Positions 29,641-38,617 are shown, counted from the stretch's first letter. The stretch: 64,000 nt of DNA from Marinibacterium anthonyi (GCA_003217735.2 CP031586.1:119632-183631); one strand, 5' to 3'. Notes: generated by a model from the letters alone, not told the origin. Made by a program: numbers and translations.

Positions 29641-30749
29641 GCCTGCGCATCTTCGGCGCGCCGCCGCGCTATTATCAGGGTCCCGGCGCGCTCGACCGGC
29701 TGGGCGAGGTGCTGGCCGATCTCGGCGGCACCCCGCTGCTGGTCACCGACGCCTTCGTGCTCGACATGCTGGGCGACCAGTTGAGTGCGATCTGCGAAAC
29801 GGCGGGCGTGACGCCCATGATCCGCGCTTTCGCGGGCGAAATCACCTATCCGGCCATCGACGCGCTGGTCGCGGGGCTGGACGGCCGGACACCAACGGTT
29901 GTCGCCGGCATCGGCGGCGGCAAGGCGCTGGACGCGGCCAAGGCGCTGGCGGTCAAGCTGGGCGCGAAAGTGATCACCGTGCCCACCATCGCGTCGAACG
30001 ACAGCCCCACCAGCAGTTCGATCGCGATGTACGACGACGCCCACGTGATGATCGCCGTCGACCGCATGCCGCGCAGCCCCGAGGCGGTGATCGTCGACAC
30101 GGCGCTTATCGCCTCTGCCCCGGCGGATTTCCTGCGCGCCGGCATCGGCGACGCCATCGCCAAGAAGTTCGAGGCCGAAGGCTGCGCCGCAGGCTCCGGC
30201 ATCACCCCCTTCGGCACCCGCCCGCTGCTGACCGCGCTGCCCATCGCCGACGCCTGCTACCGGACGCTGCGCACCCACGCCGCCGCAGCACTCGCCGCCT
30301 GCGACCGCCGCGAACCCGACGACGCGCTGGAAGCCACCGTCGAGGCCTGCGTCCTGATGAGCGGCCTCGGTTTCGAGAACGGCGGGTTGTCACTGGCCCA
30401 TTCCCTCACCCGCGGTCTGGTCAAGATGCGCGGCACCCGCGATGCGATCCACGGCCGCCAGATCGCCTGGGCGACGCTGGTCCAGCGCGCCCATGACGGC
30501 GACCCCGACAGCGATCTGCGGGACTTCGCCGCCTTCCTGACCCGGATCGGCCTGCCGGTCACGCTTGCCGGTCTGGGCATGACCGATCCGACCGGCACCG
30601 AAATCGACCAGATCGCCGAATGGACGATGACGGCCCCGCACCTGGCCAACCTGCACCGCCCCGCTGACGCGGGATCCATCGCGCGGGCCATCCGGCAGGC
30701 CGAAGCCCTGACTAACCAACAGAAGGAAACCGCCCATGCCGCCAAGTGA
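29637..30749 (+). CDS. Glycerol dehydrogenase-like iron/zinc alcohol dehydrogenase
   Basis: NAD-dependent family III alcohol dehydrogenase, 370 aa, close in length to GldA (about 367). The start at 29637 uses the ATGA junction. NAD site IGGGKALDAAKALA; metal ligands in GDAIAKKFEAEG (Asp), LAHSLTRG (His) and IHGRQIAW (His). Interconverts glycerol and dihydroxyacetone in characterised members. A ketone such as dihydroxyacetone is an expected product if the transketolase acts on an apulose-like phosphate, which would give this enzyme a role (inference). Confidence 0.87.
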   Translation: MSLRIFGAPPRYYQGPGALDRLGEVLADLGGTPLLVTDAFVLDMLGDQLSAICETAGVTPMIRAFAGEITYPAIDALVAGLDGRTPTVVAGIGGGKALDAAKALAVKLGAKVITVPTIASNDSPTSSSIAMYDDAHVMIAVDRMPRSPEAVIVDTALIASAPADFLRAGIGDAIAKKFEAEGCAAGSGITPFGTRPLLTALPIADACYRTLRTHAAAALAACDRREPDDALEATVEACVLMSGLGFENGGLSLAHSLTRGLVKMRGTRDAIHGRQIAWATLVQRAHDGDPDSDLRDFAAFLTRIGLPVTLAGLGMTDPTGTEIDQIAEWTMTAPHLANLHRPADAGSIARAIRQAEALTNQQKETAHAAK

Positions 30750-31449
30750 CTCCCGCCCCCGCGCCATTGTAACGGGGGGCGGCACCGGGCTGGGACAGGC
30801 CAGCACCAAGGCGCTGCTGGCGGCGGGCTTCGACGTGCTGTCCCTGGGGCTGGATGTCGAGGAGGAGATCGACGCCCCCGGCTACGAACATCGCAGCTTC
30901 GACGTGACCGACAGCGCGGCCATCGCCGCCGTGGGCGCGGAATTCGACCGGATCGACGTGCTGGTCAACGCCGCCGGGATCATCCTGCACGACAACCGCG
31001 AAATGACCAACGAAGGCTTTGCCAAGGTCATGCAGGTCAACCTGACCGGGACCCAGCAGATGTGTTTCGCGTGCGAAACAGCTTTAGGAAGAGTTAATGG
31101 ATCCGTCATCAACTTTGCATCGATGTGGACGATCTTCGGATCGCGCGGCAACCCGTCCTACAGTGCGTCCAAGGGCGCGGTGGCGTCCCTGACGCGGTCG
31201 CTGGCGGTGGCCTGGGGGCCCAAGGGGATCCGCGTCAATGCCGTGGCGCCCGGCTGGGTCGCGACGCGGATGGCCACCAGGGCGATGAACGATCCCGACC
31301 GGGCGGGCCCGATCCTGGCGCGCATCCCCATGGGACGCTGGGGCGATCCGGCCGAGGTGGGCGCGGTCGTCGCCTTCCTGGCCTCTCCGGCGGCCAGCTA
31401 CGTCACCGGGGCCATGCTGCCCATCGACGGCGGATATGCCGTGGCCTGA
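30736..31449 (+). CDS. Short-chain dehydrogenase/reductase, end of sugar operon
   Basis: NAD(P)-dependent SDR, 237 aa. Overlaps the previous gene by 14 nt. TGGGTGLGQ cofactor loop, NAAGI, catalytic serine in INFASMW, and PSYSASKGAV for Tyr/Lys. C-terminal PIDGGYAVA is standard. Two roles fit: oxidation of the imported polyol to a ketose, or of an aldose to the lactone used by the SMP-30 enzyme. Ends 13 bp from the convergent DUF35 gene. Confidence 0.87.
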   Translation: MPPSDSRPRAIVTGGGTGLGQASTKALLAAGFDVLSLGLDVEEEIDAPGYEHRSFDVTDSAAIAAVGAEFDRIDVLVNAAGIILHDNREMTNEGFAKVMQVNLTGTQQMCFACETALGRVNGSVINFASMWTIFGSRGNPSYSASKGAVASLTRSLAVAWGPKGIRVNAVAPGWVATRMATRAMNDPDRAGPILARIPMGRWGDPAEVGAVVAFLASPAASYVTGAMLPIDGGYAVA

Positions 31450-31462
31450 CCAGACCTGCGCG

Positions 31463-31786
31463 TCAGGGCCGGGACAGGATATAGGGCGCCGCGCCGGTTT
31501 CGGACCGGATCCGGGCGGCTTCGCCTATGCTCAGCCCGGTCGCCGACGCCCCCATCAGCCGCACCTCGGGCGCGTCATCCAGCGTGACCATGGCGATGGT
31601 GAAGGGGACGGTGCCCACCGGGCTTTCAACCGGAGACCGGTCGACCACGGTCACCGCGACCACGTGGCAAACGCCCGCCGCGATCACCCGGCCCAGGCTT
31701 GTCGCACCGCAGGCGCGGCAGGCCACCGCGCCGGTCAGCTGCCGGTGGCCGCACGCGGCACAGCGGTCAAGTTCGATGACGCTCAT
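31463..31786 (-). CDS. DUF35 OB-fold zinc-ribbon protein
   Basis: 107 aa. An N-terminal rubredoxin-like ribbon, CAACGHRQ and CRACGATS (two CxxC pairs), precedes an OB-fold that in relatives binds acyl-CoA. DUF35 proteins are obligate partners of thiolase-like enzymes, for example ChsH2-DUF35 with the aldolase Ltp2 in steroid side-chain degradation. The start at 31786 overlaps the thiolase-like stop by 4 nt; the open frame continues upstream only as a shadow. Confidence 0.85.
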   Translation of the reverse strand: MSVIELDRCAACGHRQLTGAVACRACGATSLGRVIAAGVCHVVAVTVVDRSPVESPVGTVPFTIAMVTLDDAPEVRLMGASATGLSIGEAARIRSETGAAPYILSRP

Positions 31787-32925
31787 GTCGCGGCCTCCAG
31801 CACCACCGAGGCATGGGAGGAAAAAACCCCCCCGTCCGCGTGCACGAAGGATAAGGGCGCCCGATCCGCGCCGGTGGCGCGGTCGTCGCGCATGCGGCGG
31901 GTGATCTCGACCAGGTGCGCCAGGCCGCCGGCGACACCGCTGTGACCATAGGACAAAAGCCCGCCGTGGGTGTTCAGCGGCAGCGGGCCGTGGCGGTCGA
32001 ACCGGCCCGCGCGGGCCTCCCCCGCGGCCGCGCCGGGCGCCGATACGCCGCAGGCCTCCAGCAGCATGGCAAGGGTCACGGTGAAACTGTCGTAGATCGC
32101 CACGCGCCCCATGTCGGACATCGCGCAGCCGGCCCCGGCCAGCGCGGCGGCGGTCGCGATCCGCGCGCCGTCGGTGATGTCGGCGGGGGCCGCGCTCATG
32201 TGCTGGTGGCGGTGGCTTTCGCCGGTGCCGGCGATGCGGATGGCGCCGGCCCCGGGATCGGCCGAAACCACCGCCGCCGCCGCCCCGTCCGAGACCGGGC
32301 AGCAATCCAGCAGCTTCAGCGGCGTCGCCACGGGCCGGCTGGCCAGCACGTCGTCCACCGTGATCGGATCGCGGAACTGGGCGCCTTCGGTGGCCGTGGC
32401 GTGACGGCGCATCAGAACGGCCAATTCGGCCAGGTCGGATTCCGTCTGGCCTGTGCGATGCAGGTATTGCGACGCACAAAGCGCGTAATACGCCGGGACC
32501 GAGGCGCCGTTGGGAACCTCGTGCAGCGGATCGCCGACTTCGGACAGCACGCGGGTGGCCGATGCGCCGGTTTGGCCGGTGCGCCGGTTTTCCCCGGCGA
32601 CCACCAGCACGTTGCGCGCCGCCCCCGCCGCGATCAGGTGGCGGGCCAGGGCGATCATGGCCAGCCCCGTCGCGCCGCCCACCGATATGCCGTAGGCGGA
32701 ATTCGGACGGATGCCGAAGGCCTCGGCAAAGCGGGTGGCGGGCATCAGGTGCGGCGCGGTGGTGGCATAGCCCACCAGCAGCCCGTCGATCCGGTCACGG
32801 GTCAGGCCGCTGTCATCCAGCGCGTCCTGTCCCGCCCGCAGCTGCAGATCCAGCGCCCCCTGCCCGGGCCACTTGCCGAACCCCGTCATGGCGACACCGG
32901 CCAGGAAGGCCTGCGGTTGCGTCAT
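31783..32925 (-). CDS. Thiolase-fold protein without active-site cysteine (SCP-x/Ltp2-like)
   Basis: 380 aa thiolase superfamily member. At the place of the nucleophile (CASG in true thiolases) it reads YGISVGGATG, with Val near 82, so it cannot form the usual acyl-cysteine. It keeps DCCPVSDGAAA, the YDSFT tyrosine block and the His of LSYGHSG. Cys-less members paired with DUF35 act as retro-aldolases on 3-hydroxyacyl-CoAs. With MaoC-like genes just upstream, hydration followed by aldol cleavage is the favoured reaction (inference). Confidence 0.85.
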   Translation of the reverse strand: MTQPQAFLAGVAMTGFGKWPGQGALDLQLRAGQDALDDSGLTRDRIDGLLVGYATTAPHLMPATRFAEAFGIRPNSAYGISVGGATGLAMIALARHLIAAGAARNVLVVAGENRRTGQTGASATRVLSEVGDPLHEVPNGASVPAYYALCASQYLHRTGQTESDLAELAVLMRRHATATEGAQFRDPITVDDVLASRPVATPLKLLDCCPVSDGAAAAVVSADPGAGAIRIAGTGESHRHQHMSAAPADITDGARIATAAALAGAGCAMSDMGRVAIYDSFTVTLAMLLEACGVSAPGAAAGEARAGRFDRHGPLPLNTHGGLLSYGHSGVAGGLAHLVEITRRMRDDRATGADRAPLSFVHADGGVFSSHASVVLEAAT

Positions 32926-33305
32926 GCCTCTGCTCCGGGACCGGGGATGAAGCTGCCGGACAGCGCCACGGTGCCGTCCTCGCGTTCGACGCGCAGCTCG
33001 AACGGCGCGTCCGCGTCGCCCCGTTCGACCACCGCGCGGACCCGGGTTTCCACGTAGACCGGCGCGCGGAAGCGGATCAGAACCTCGCCGACCATCATCG
33101 CGTCGCGGCCCAGGATGCCGTCAAGCAGGCGCAACAGGTGCGCCATGCTCAGCGTGCCGTGGGCAATCGGGCGGCCCAGGGGCGTGCGCGCGGCAAAGCC
33201 CTCGTCCAGGTGGATCGGGTTATAGTCGTCGGTCAGAACCGCATAGGCGCGGGTGCGTGCCGAATCGACAGTGATCCATTCCGTTTCAATGCGTTGCGCC
33301 ATCAT
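32922..33305 (-). CDS. MaoC-like hydratase (hotdog fold)
   Basis: 127 aa. Carries the R-hydratase motif: TDDYNPIHLDEGFA followed by PIAHGTLSMAHLL, with the catalytic Asp and His both present, so probably active on an enoyl-CoA. The start at 33305 makes an ATGA junction with the gene before it; a second ATG follows directly. Likely partners the next hotdog protein, as ChsH1 with the MaoC part of ChsH2. Confidence 0.85.
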   Translation of the reverse strand: MMAQRIETEWITVDSARTRAYAVLTDDYNPIHLDEGFAARTPLGRPIAHGTLSMAHLLRLLDGILGRDAMMVGEVLIRFRAPVYVETRVRAVVERGDADAPFELRVEREDGTVALSGSFIPGPGAEA

Positions 33306-33682
33306 TGTGCCCAGACCATCCTCATGTTGACGCGCGCGACCGGGTCGCTGACCGTGCCGATGCGGATTTCGAATACCACCCAGTTGCGACCGCTCTTGCG
33401 TTCCTTTTCCAGGCAGGAGGCCGTGGCCGGCACGGTTTCGCCCGCCCTGAGGGTGCGGAAGATGCGCATGTTCTGTTCGGCGTGGATATTGCCGGGCGGG
33501 CGCGGATCGACCAGCAGCGTATAGGCGCGCATGAGCATCGCGATGGTCAGCTCGATATCGCCCTGGTCGGGCGGCAGGTCCGGAAAGGCCGCCTGGACAA
33601 GCTGCCGGGCATCCTGCGGCACGTCCAGCTGCATGCAGCGGATTTGCTCGCCGGGCTGGAAATCGTGGTAGAGCCAGGTCAT
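33302..33682 (-). CDS. Hotdog-fold dehydratase-like protein (FAS1-like/MaoC N-type)
   Basis: 126 aa from the ATG at 33682. Sequence resembles the non-catalytic hotdog half of MaoC-like hydratases: LYHDFQPGEQI at the start, RIFRTLRAGETVPATA and GRNWVVFEIRIG in the strand region, and no YNPIH or AHG catalytic motif. It would pair with the catalytic subunit encoded next. Overlaps both neighbours by 4 nt. Assignment rests on pattern and context. Confidence 0.65.
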   Translation of the reverse strand: MTWLYHDFQPGEQIRCMQLDVPQDARQLVQAAFPDLPPDQGDIELTIAMLMRAYTLLVDPRPPGNIHAEQNMRIFRTLRAGETVPATASCLEKERKSGRNWVVFEIRIGTVSDPVARVNMRMVWAQ

Positions 33683-35799
33683 GCCGTGGCCCCCTTGGGT
33701 TCGATGAAGGCATCCAGCGCGCGCGCCCCCTGCCCGTCCGCGCCCACGCTGACCGGGTTCAGTTCCACCGCCGCGACCTGGTCGCGGTGCGCAACAAGGT
33801 AATCCGAGATCGCCACGATCGTATCGGCCAGCGCCGCGACATCCGCCCTGGCCGCGCCACGGGCGCCGTCCAGAAGCGGCCAGAAGCGCAGCGACCGCAG
33901 CATGGCCTGGGCCCCGGCCCGGTCGACGGGCGCGACCGACAGGGCCACGTCGCGGTAGATTTCGGCATGGATGCCGCCGGATCCGACCATGACCACCGGG
34001 CCAAAGACGTCGTCCATCCGCCCGCCGACGATACATTCGGCCACGCCCGACACCATCGGGCTGACCAGGAAGCCCTTCAGCCGGGCCGACGGCGCCTTTT
34101 CGCCCACCCGTCCCAGCATGCGCTCGGCGGCGGCCGCCACCGTTTCGGCGCCGGTCAGGCCAAGCGCCACGCCGCCGACCTCGGTCTTGTGCGCGATGTC
34201 CGGGGACAGGATCTTGACCACCACCGGCCCGGTCGATGCGCCGGCCGCCGCACCGGCCTGCTGCGGGGTTTCGGCGCGACGCACGTCGGGAATGGCGACA
34301 CCGCAGGCGGCGACCGATTGCAGCGCGTCGTATTCCGTCAGGTCGGGCGCAAGCGGGCTGGCCGTGGCGGCGGGCAGGGCCGTCCAGTCGCGCGGCGCGG
34401 TGCGGACGGATTGGTGGCGCAGCTGTCGCAACGCCTCGATCGCACCGCAGGGATCGTCGAACACCATCACCCCGCGGGCCTCGAACAGGGTGCGGGTTTC
34501 GGCATCGGTATTGGCGACCATGGCAAAGGTCCGGCCGGACTGGCCCTCCAGCCCCTCAAGCACGGCGGCCCGGACCTTTTCCGCCAGCAGCGGCGATTCC
34601 AGCCAGTTCATGAAGAACCCCACGACCGCGTCGCAGCCGCCATCCGCGAACATCGCTTTCAGGTGATCGGTGATCAGGGACGGTTCGTTCATCGACTGCG
34701 CCGTCACGTCCACCGGGTTCACCGGAGACCCGAAGGGGCAGATCTTGCGCAGCCGCGCCTGGGCCGCGTCGGGCAGCGGCGGCACGACGAACCCGGCATC
34801 GTGGGCCGCATCGGCCATAAGTACCCCGGCCCCGCCCGATACGGTCAGAAGCCCCAGTCGGTCGCCGGTCAGATCGGCGCCACGGCTGAGCGCGTAAAGC
34901 GCTTCGAGCATCTCGTCGGTCCGCGTGACCCGCAGGGCGCCGGCCTGGGCCAGTGCGCGGTCAAAGACCGCGTCGTCGCCCGCCAGCGAGGCGGTGTGCG
35001 ATTGCGCCGCGCGGCTGCCGACCGGCGTGCGGCCTACCTTGATCACGACCACGCGCTTGCCCGCCGCCCGCGCCCCGGCGATCGCCGTCATCAAAGCGCG
35101 CCCGTCCCGGACACCTTCCAGATAGACGCCGATCACGGACAGGTCCGGGTCCGCGGCCAGCGCGCGGATGACATCCGTGGTGCTGACGCCGGCCTCGTTG
35201 CCCGTGGTCACCCAGTAGCGCAGCCCGATGCCGCGCTTGACCGCCTTGATGCCCAGGTGCGCCCCGAAGGCGCCGGATTGCGAAACCAGCGCGACCGGAC
35301 CTTCGGGCGGAGGCCCGGATTCCAGCAGGCTGCTGAAGGTCGCGACGGTCCGGGACGGCGCCGCGTAGAAGCCCAGCGTGTTGGGGCCCAGGACCTGCAG
35401 GCCCAGTTCGGCCGCCCGCGCCGCGATACGGTCCTGCAGCGCCTCGCCCTCGGGGCCCAGTTCGGCAAAACCCGAGCTGAAGATGACGACCCCGGCGGCG
35501 TTGCGGCGCGCGGCGGCCTCGATCGCGTCGGCCACCAAAGTGGCCGGGATCGCCAGGATCACGATGTCCACGTCACCTGGCACGTCATCAAGCGAGGCAT
35601 AGGCCGTCAGCCCCTGGACCGTGTCGCGCCCGGGGTTGATCGGATAGACCTGCCCCTGAAAGCCGCAGGTCTGAAGGTAGCGGATCGGGCGGCCGCCGAT
35701 TCGCGTCGGGTCGTCCGATGCGCCGACCACCGCGATGCTGCGCGCGTTGAACATTCTCTCCAGTCCCTGACGCGACGTATCCGCCATTGCTCCGTCCAT
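33679..35799 (-). CDS. ADP-forming acyl-CoA synthetase (acetate-CoA ligase family)
   Basis: Single-chain NDP-forming acyl-CoA ligase, 706 aa: CoA-binding domain (about residues 15-140, FNARSIAVVGASDDPTRIGG), succinyl-CoA-ligase-like domains (AQSHTASLAGDDAVFDRAL; GLLTVSGGAGVLMADAA) and a C-terminal ATP-grasp half (VVVKILSPDIAHKTEVGGV). Makes an acyl-CoA with release of ADP and phosphate. Three starts are possible (35799, 35787, 35754); 35799 has GGAGGCGAAGG upstream. First gene of a five-gene, fully overlapping operon and divergent from an iron alcohol dehydrogenase. Confidence 0.87.
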   Translation of the reverse strand: MDGAMADTSRQGLERMFNARSIAVVGASDDPTRIGGRPIRYLQTCGFQGQVYPINPGRDTVQGLTAYASLDDVPGDVDIVILAIPATLVADAIEAAARRNAAGVVIFSSGFAELGPEGEALQDRIAARAAELGLQVLGPNTLGFYAAPSRTVATFSSLLESGPPPEGPVALVSQSGAFGAHLGIKAVKRGIGLRYWVTTGNEAGVSTTDVIRALAADPDLSVIGVYLEGVRDGRALMTAIAGARAAGKRVVVIKVGRTPVGSRAAQSHTASLAGDDAVFDRALAQAGALRVTRTDEMLEALYALSRGADLTGDRLGLLTVSGGAGVLMADAAHDAGFVVPPLPDAAQARLRKICPFGSPVNPVDVTAQSMNEPSLITDHLKAMFADGGCDAVVGFFMNWLESPLLAEKVRAAVLEGLEGQSGRTFAMVANTDAETRTLFEARGVMVFDDPCGAIEALRQLRHQSVRTAPRDWTALPAATASPLAPDLTEYDALQSVAACGVAIPDVRRAETPQQAGAAAGASTGPVVVKILSPDIAHKTEVGGVALGLTGAETVAAAAERMLGRVGEKAPSARLKGFLVSPMVSGVAECIVGGRMDDVFGPVVMVGSGGIHAEIYRDVALSVAPVDRAGAQAMLRSLRFWPLLDGARGAARADVAALADTIVAISDYLVAHRDQVAAVELNPVSVGADGQGARALDAFIEPKGATA

Positions 35800-35866
35800 G
35801 CCTTCGCCTCCGCTTCGCGGGACAACAGGCCACCTGTTTGCCCCGGTCCGGAAACGCTAACCGAAT

Positions 35867-35902
35867 TTTCCGTATTTCAAAACCGGTTTTTCAATACGGA
35901 AA
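35867..35902. promoter_or_regulatory. 36-bp near-perfect palindrome, candidate operator
   Basis: Outer arms TTTCCGTATT (35867-35876) and AATACGGAAA (35893-35902), inner 12-bp palindrome AAAACCGGTTTT; only four positions break the symmetry. It lies between the divergent ADP-forming ligase and iron alcohol dehydrogenase genes, 78 bp before the latter. An IclR gene three genes downstream is a candidate binder. Confidence 0.6.
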
Positions 35903-35979
35903 TGTCGTTGACCCGGGCGGCGTTTTCCGTACCCTTGCGGACGACATCCCGAACCATCCGGGACAAGGGGGGCAATCAC

Positions 35980-37134
35980 ATGGACCGGCTTTGCAGGCTG
36001 TACTTTCTGACCGACACGATTCTGGGCTACGGCGCGCTTGGGGAACTGGGCGGTTCGCTGGACGCGCAGGGGGCCAGGCGCCCGCTGATCGTGGCGGACC
36101 ATGGAATTGCCGCCGCCGGATTGCTGGACCTTGTGGTCGAAAGACTGGGCCGGACACCGGCGGGGATCTTCCTGGACACACCGCCCAACCCCACGGCCGA
36201 TGCCTGCATGAAGGCGGCGCGGCTTTACGGCGAATGCCAGGCCGACAGCGTGGTCGCGATCGGGGGCGGATCGCCCATCGACCTGGCCAAGGCGGTGCTG
36301 GTTCTGGCGACGCATGACGGCACGGTCCAGACTTTCGACGCCGCCGACGGCGGAACGGCGCGGATCGACGGCACCCGGCTGCCGCCCCTGATCGCCGTTC
36401 CCACCACGGCGGGCACCGGAAGCGAGGTCGGGCAGAGCGCCGTGATCTCGGTGCCCGGCGCGCGCAAGTACATCATGCGTCACCCGGCGATGAAGCCGCG
36501 CGTCGCCATATCCGACCCGGACCTGACGATGACCCTGCCGCCGGCGATGACCGCCGGGTCGGGGATGGATGCCATGACCCATTGCATCGAAGGCTTCCTG
36601 AGCCCCCGGCCCAACCCTCCGGCCGCCGCCGTGGCGCTGGACGGGCTGCGCCGGATCTGGGCCCACCTGGACCGGGCGGTCGCCGATGGCCAGGATCGCG
36701 AGGCGCGATGGAACCTGTTGCTGGGCAGTGCCGAGGGCGGCATGGCGATGACCAACGGGCTGGGGTCGGTGCATGCGATGTCGCATGCGGCGGGCGGGCT
36801 GCATGACCTGGGCCTGCACCATGGCACGCTGAACGCGGTGTTCCTGCCCGACGTGCTGCGGTTCAACGCCGCCGATCCATCCGTCGACCTGGCGCCCCTG
36901 GCCGAGGCGGTGGGCTGCAAGGACGTGCCCGCCTTCGTCGACGCCATAGCCGAAAGCAACGCGCGGCTGAACATCCCCGCCAGCATCGCCGACATGGGCG
37001 TGACGGCCGACCGGGTCCCCGCGCTGGCCAGGGTGGCCAAGGCCGATTTCACCGATGCCACCAATTCCCGCCCCGCGACCGAAGCCGATTACCTGCGGCT
37101 GTTCGAGGCCCAGTTCGCCCGGACCGACGCATGA
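35980..37134 (+). CDS. Iron-containing alcohol dehydrogenase (family III)
   Basis: NAD-dependent oxidoreductase, 384 aa. The ATG at 35980 follows AAGGGGGG by about 7 nt. Cofactor site AIGGGSPIDLAKA (94-106), PTTAGTGSEV, metal ligands Asp197 and His201 in GMDAMTHCIEG, and His residues in SVHAMSHAAGGLHDLGLHHG (263-282). Resembles maleylacetate reductase/propanediol oxidoreductase relatives. Operon with GST, IclR and aldehyde dehydrogenase suggests alcohol to aldehyde to acid oxidation. Overlaps the GST gene by 4 nt. Confidence 0.9.
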   Translation: MDRLCRLYFLTDTILGYGALGELGGSLDAQGARRPLIVADHGIAAAGLLDLVVERLGRTPAGIFLDTPPNPTADACMKAARLYGECQADSVVAIGGGSPIDLAKAVLVLATHDGTVQTFDAADGGTARIDGTRLPPLIAVPTTAGTGSEVGQSAVISVPGARKYIMRHPAMKPRVAISDPDLTMTLPPAMTAGSGMDAMTHCIEGFLSPRPNPPAAAVALDGLRRIWAHLDRAVADGQDREARWNLLLGSAEGGMAMTNGLGSVHAMSHAAGGLHDLGLHHGTLNAVFLPDVLRFNAADPSVDLAPLAEAVGCKDVPAFVDAIAESNARLNIPASIADMGVTADRVPALARVAKADFTDATNSRPATEADYLRLFEAQFARTDA

Positions 37135-37784
37135 CCGGGTATACGCTTTATGGCCGCAATGCCTCGCCCTACACGCGGCGGACGGCGATCGTGATGCGGC
37201 TGCTGGACCTGCCGTTCAAGCAGGTCGTGGTGTCGCCCTTCACCGACCTGGACGAGATCCGCAAGGTGAACCCGCTGGGCCGCGTGCCGGTGCTGCGGCT
37301 GGGCGATGGCACATGCCTGGTGGAAAGCGCCTGCATCATCGACCACCTGCTGGGCGACCATGACGGCGATCACCGGATCCTGCCCGCCGGTGGACCGGAC
37401 CGGCGCAGGGATCTTCAGCTTGTCGCCCTGTGCCAGACGGCGACCGACAAGGGCGTGCTGGCGGGCCATGAACTGCTGATGCGGCCCGCCGAAAAGCGCC
37501 ATGCGCCCTTCCTGCAGGCCCGCATCGACCAGGCGCGCGCCGCGATGCTGGCATTGGAAGACCGGCTGGCCGATCGGCCCCTGCCCGGGGGCACGCCATC
37601 GCTGGGAGAGATCACCGCCGCCGTCACGCTGGACTTTCTGGACGGGTTCATGCCCTTTGTCCTGCGCGGCCTGCCCCTGCCCGCGACCCGATCGCTGGGC
37701 GAAAGGCTTGAGGCGACCGACAGCTTCACGGCCCAGGCGCCAGAGGCGCGGATGGGGCTGGACCCCGCCCCCGGCCTGAGCTGA
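37131..37784 (+). CDS. Glutathione S-transferase family protein
   Basis: 217 aa. An N-terminal thioredoxin-like domain (YTLYGRNASPYTRRTAIVM; cis-Pro in GRVPVL; SACIIDHLL as the glutathione-binding SNAIL-type block) and a helical C-terminal domain. Might conjugate or isomerise a reactive aldehyde or alkene intermediate from the adjacent dehydrogenases. No specific substrate can be assigned. Confidence 0.85.
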   Translation: MTGYTLYGRNASPYTRRTAIVMRLLDLPFKQVVVSPFTDLDEIRKVNPLGRVPVLRLGDGTCLVESACIIDHLLGDHDGDHRILPAGGPDRRRDLQLVALCQTATDKGVLAGHELLMRPAEKRHAPFLQARIDQARAAMLALEDRLADRPLPGGTPSLGEITAAVTLDFLDGFMPFVLRGLPLPATRSLGERLEATDSFTAQAPEARMGLDPAPGLS

Positions 37785-37805
37785 CCCGACTTGAGCTGAC
37801 CCGAC
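37777..37805. repeat. 14-bp direct repeat at GST stop
   Basis: TGAGCTGACCCGAC occurs at 37777-37790 and again at 37792-37805, period 15, spanning the GST stop codon. A short duplication with no obvious function; fragments of it (GACCTGACCAGAGCTGA) continue to 37819. Confidence 0.7.
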
Positions 37806-37835
37806 CTGACCAGAGCTGAACACGGACATCGACCC

Positions 37836-38603
37836 TTGAGCGACGCGCCCCTTTCCAAAAGCCCTTCCCGTCCGGTTCCCGCCGTGGTCAACGCGCTGCG
37901 GATCATGAAGGCGCTGTCGCGGGCGGACAGGCCGCTGAACCTGACCGAGATCGCGCAGGAGACCGGCGTCGCCTTCGCCACCGCGCTGAACATCCTGCGC
38001 ACGCTTGAAGCCGACGCGATGGTGTCGACCCCGGCGGGCACCAAGACCTATCAGCTGGGGCTGGGGTTGCTGCAACTGGCGCAATCGGTGCCCAACCCGG
38101 ACCCCGAGGCGGCGCTGCGCGAGCGGATGAAGCAGATCGCGACGGAATTCGACTGCCTGACGGCGCTGTGGCACATCACCCGGTCGCGGGTGATCCTGCG
38201 CGAACGGGCGCTGGCCGACCGGCCGCTGCGGCTGGACCTGCAGGTCACCCAGCGGATGCCGGTCTACCTGGGCGCCATCGGCCGTATCGTCGCGGCCCGG
38301 CGCGGGGTCGCGCGCGAGGCGCTGCGCCGGGAATTCGAGGCGCTGCGCTGGGAAGACCCGGTGTCGTTCGACCGCTACTGGCTGGAAATCGGCGAGGCCG
38401 CCGCGCGGGGCTACGCGATCGACGCGGGGCACCTCTACAAGGGCGTCTATGTCGTGGCGAGCGTCGCCTGCAACGCCGCCGGAGAGCCCGTCGCCGGATT
38501 GTCGGCCATCGCGCTGTCCGGCTCTCTGGATCCCGCCCGCCTGACCCGGCTGGGCGAAGCCCTTCGGGATGCCTGCCAGGCGGCGGGCGCCTCTTCCCCC
38601 TGA
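37836..38603 (+). CDS. IclR-family transcriptional regulator 1
   Basis: 255 aa, apparently from a TTG at 37836 with only a weak ribosome site; no ATG start lies close by. The N-terminal winged helix runs residues 16-75 (ALRIMKALSRADRPLNLTEIA, FATALNILRTLEADAMV) and the C-terminal ligand domain has LDLQVTQRMPVYLGAIGR. Strongly similar in layout to the IclR at 40097: both have NILRTL in the recognition helix and QVTQRMPxYLGAIGR. Candidate binder of the 36-bp palindrome at 35867. Confidence 0.85.
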   Translation: MSDAPLSKSPSRPVPAVVNALRIMKALSRADRPLNLTEIAQETGVAFATALNILRTLEADAMVSTPAGTKTYQLGLGLLQLAQSVPNPDPEAALRERMKQIATEFDCLTALWHITRSRVILRERALADRPLRLDLQVTQRMPVYLGAIGRIVAARRGVAREALRREFEALRWEDPVSFDRYWLEIGEAAARGYAIDAGHLYKGVYVVASVACNAAGEPVAGLSAIALSGSLDPARLTRLGEALRDACQAAGASSP

Positions 38604-38617
38604 GCCAGGAGTTTCCA

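Noticed and set aside
31443..31470. GGCCTGAC/GTCAGGGCC inverted repeat over two stop codons
   Set aside because: Has a bulge and no T-run; might be a weak shared terminator but could be chance in coding sequence.
33787..35979. Plus-strand open frame running into the iron alcohol dehydrogenase
   Set aside because: It is antisense to the ADP-forming ligase. The alcohol dehydrogenase has its own strong ribosome site and starts at 35980.
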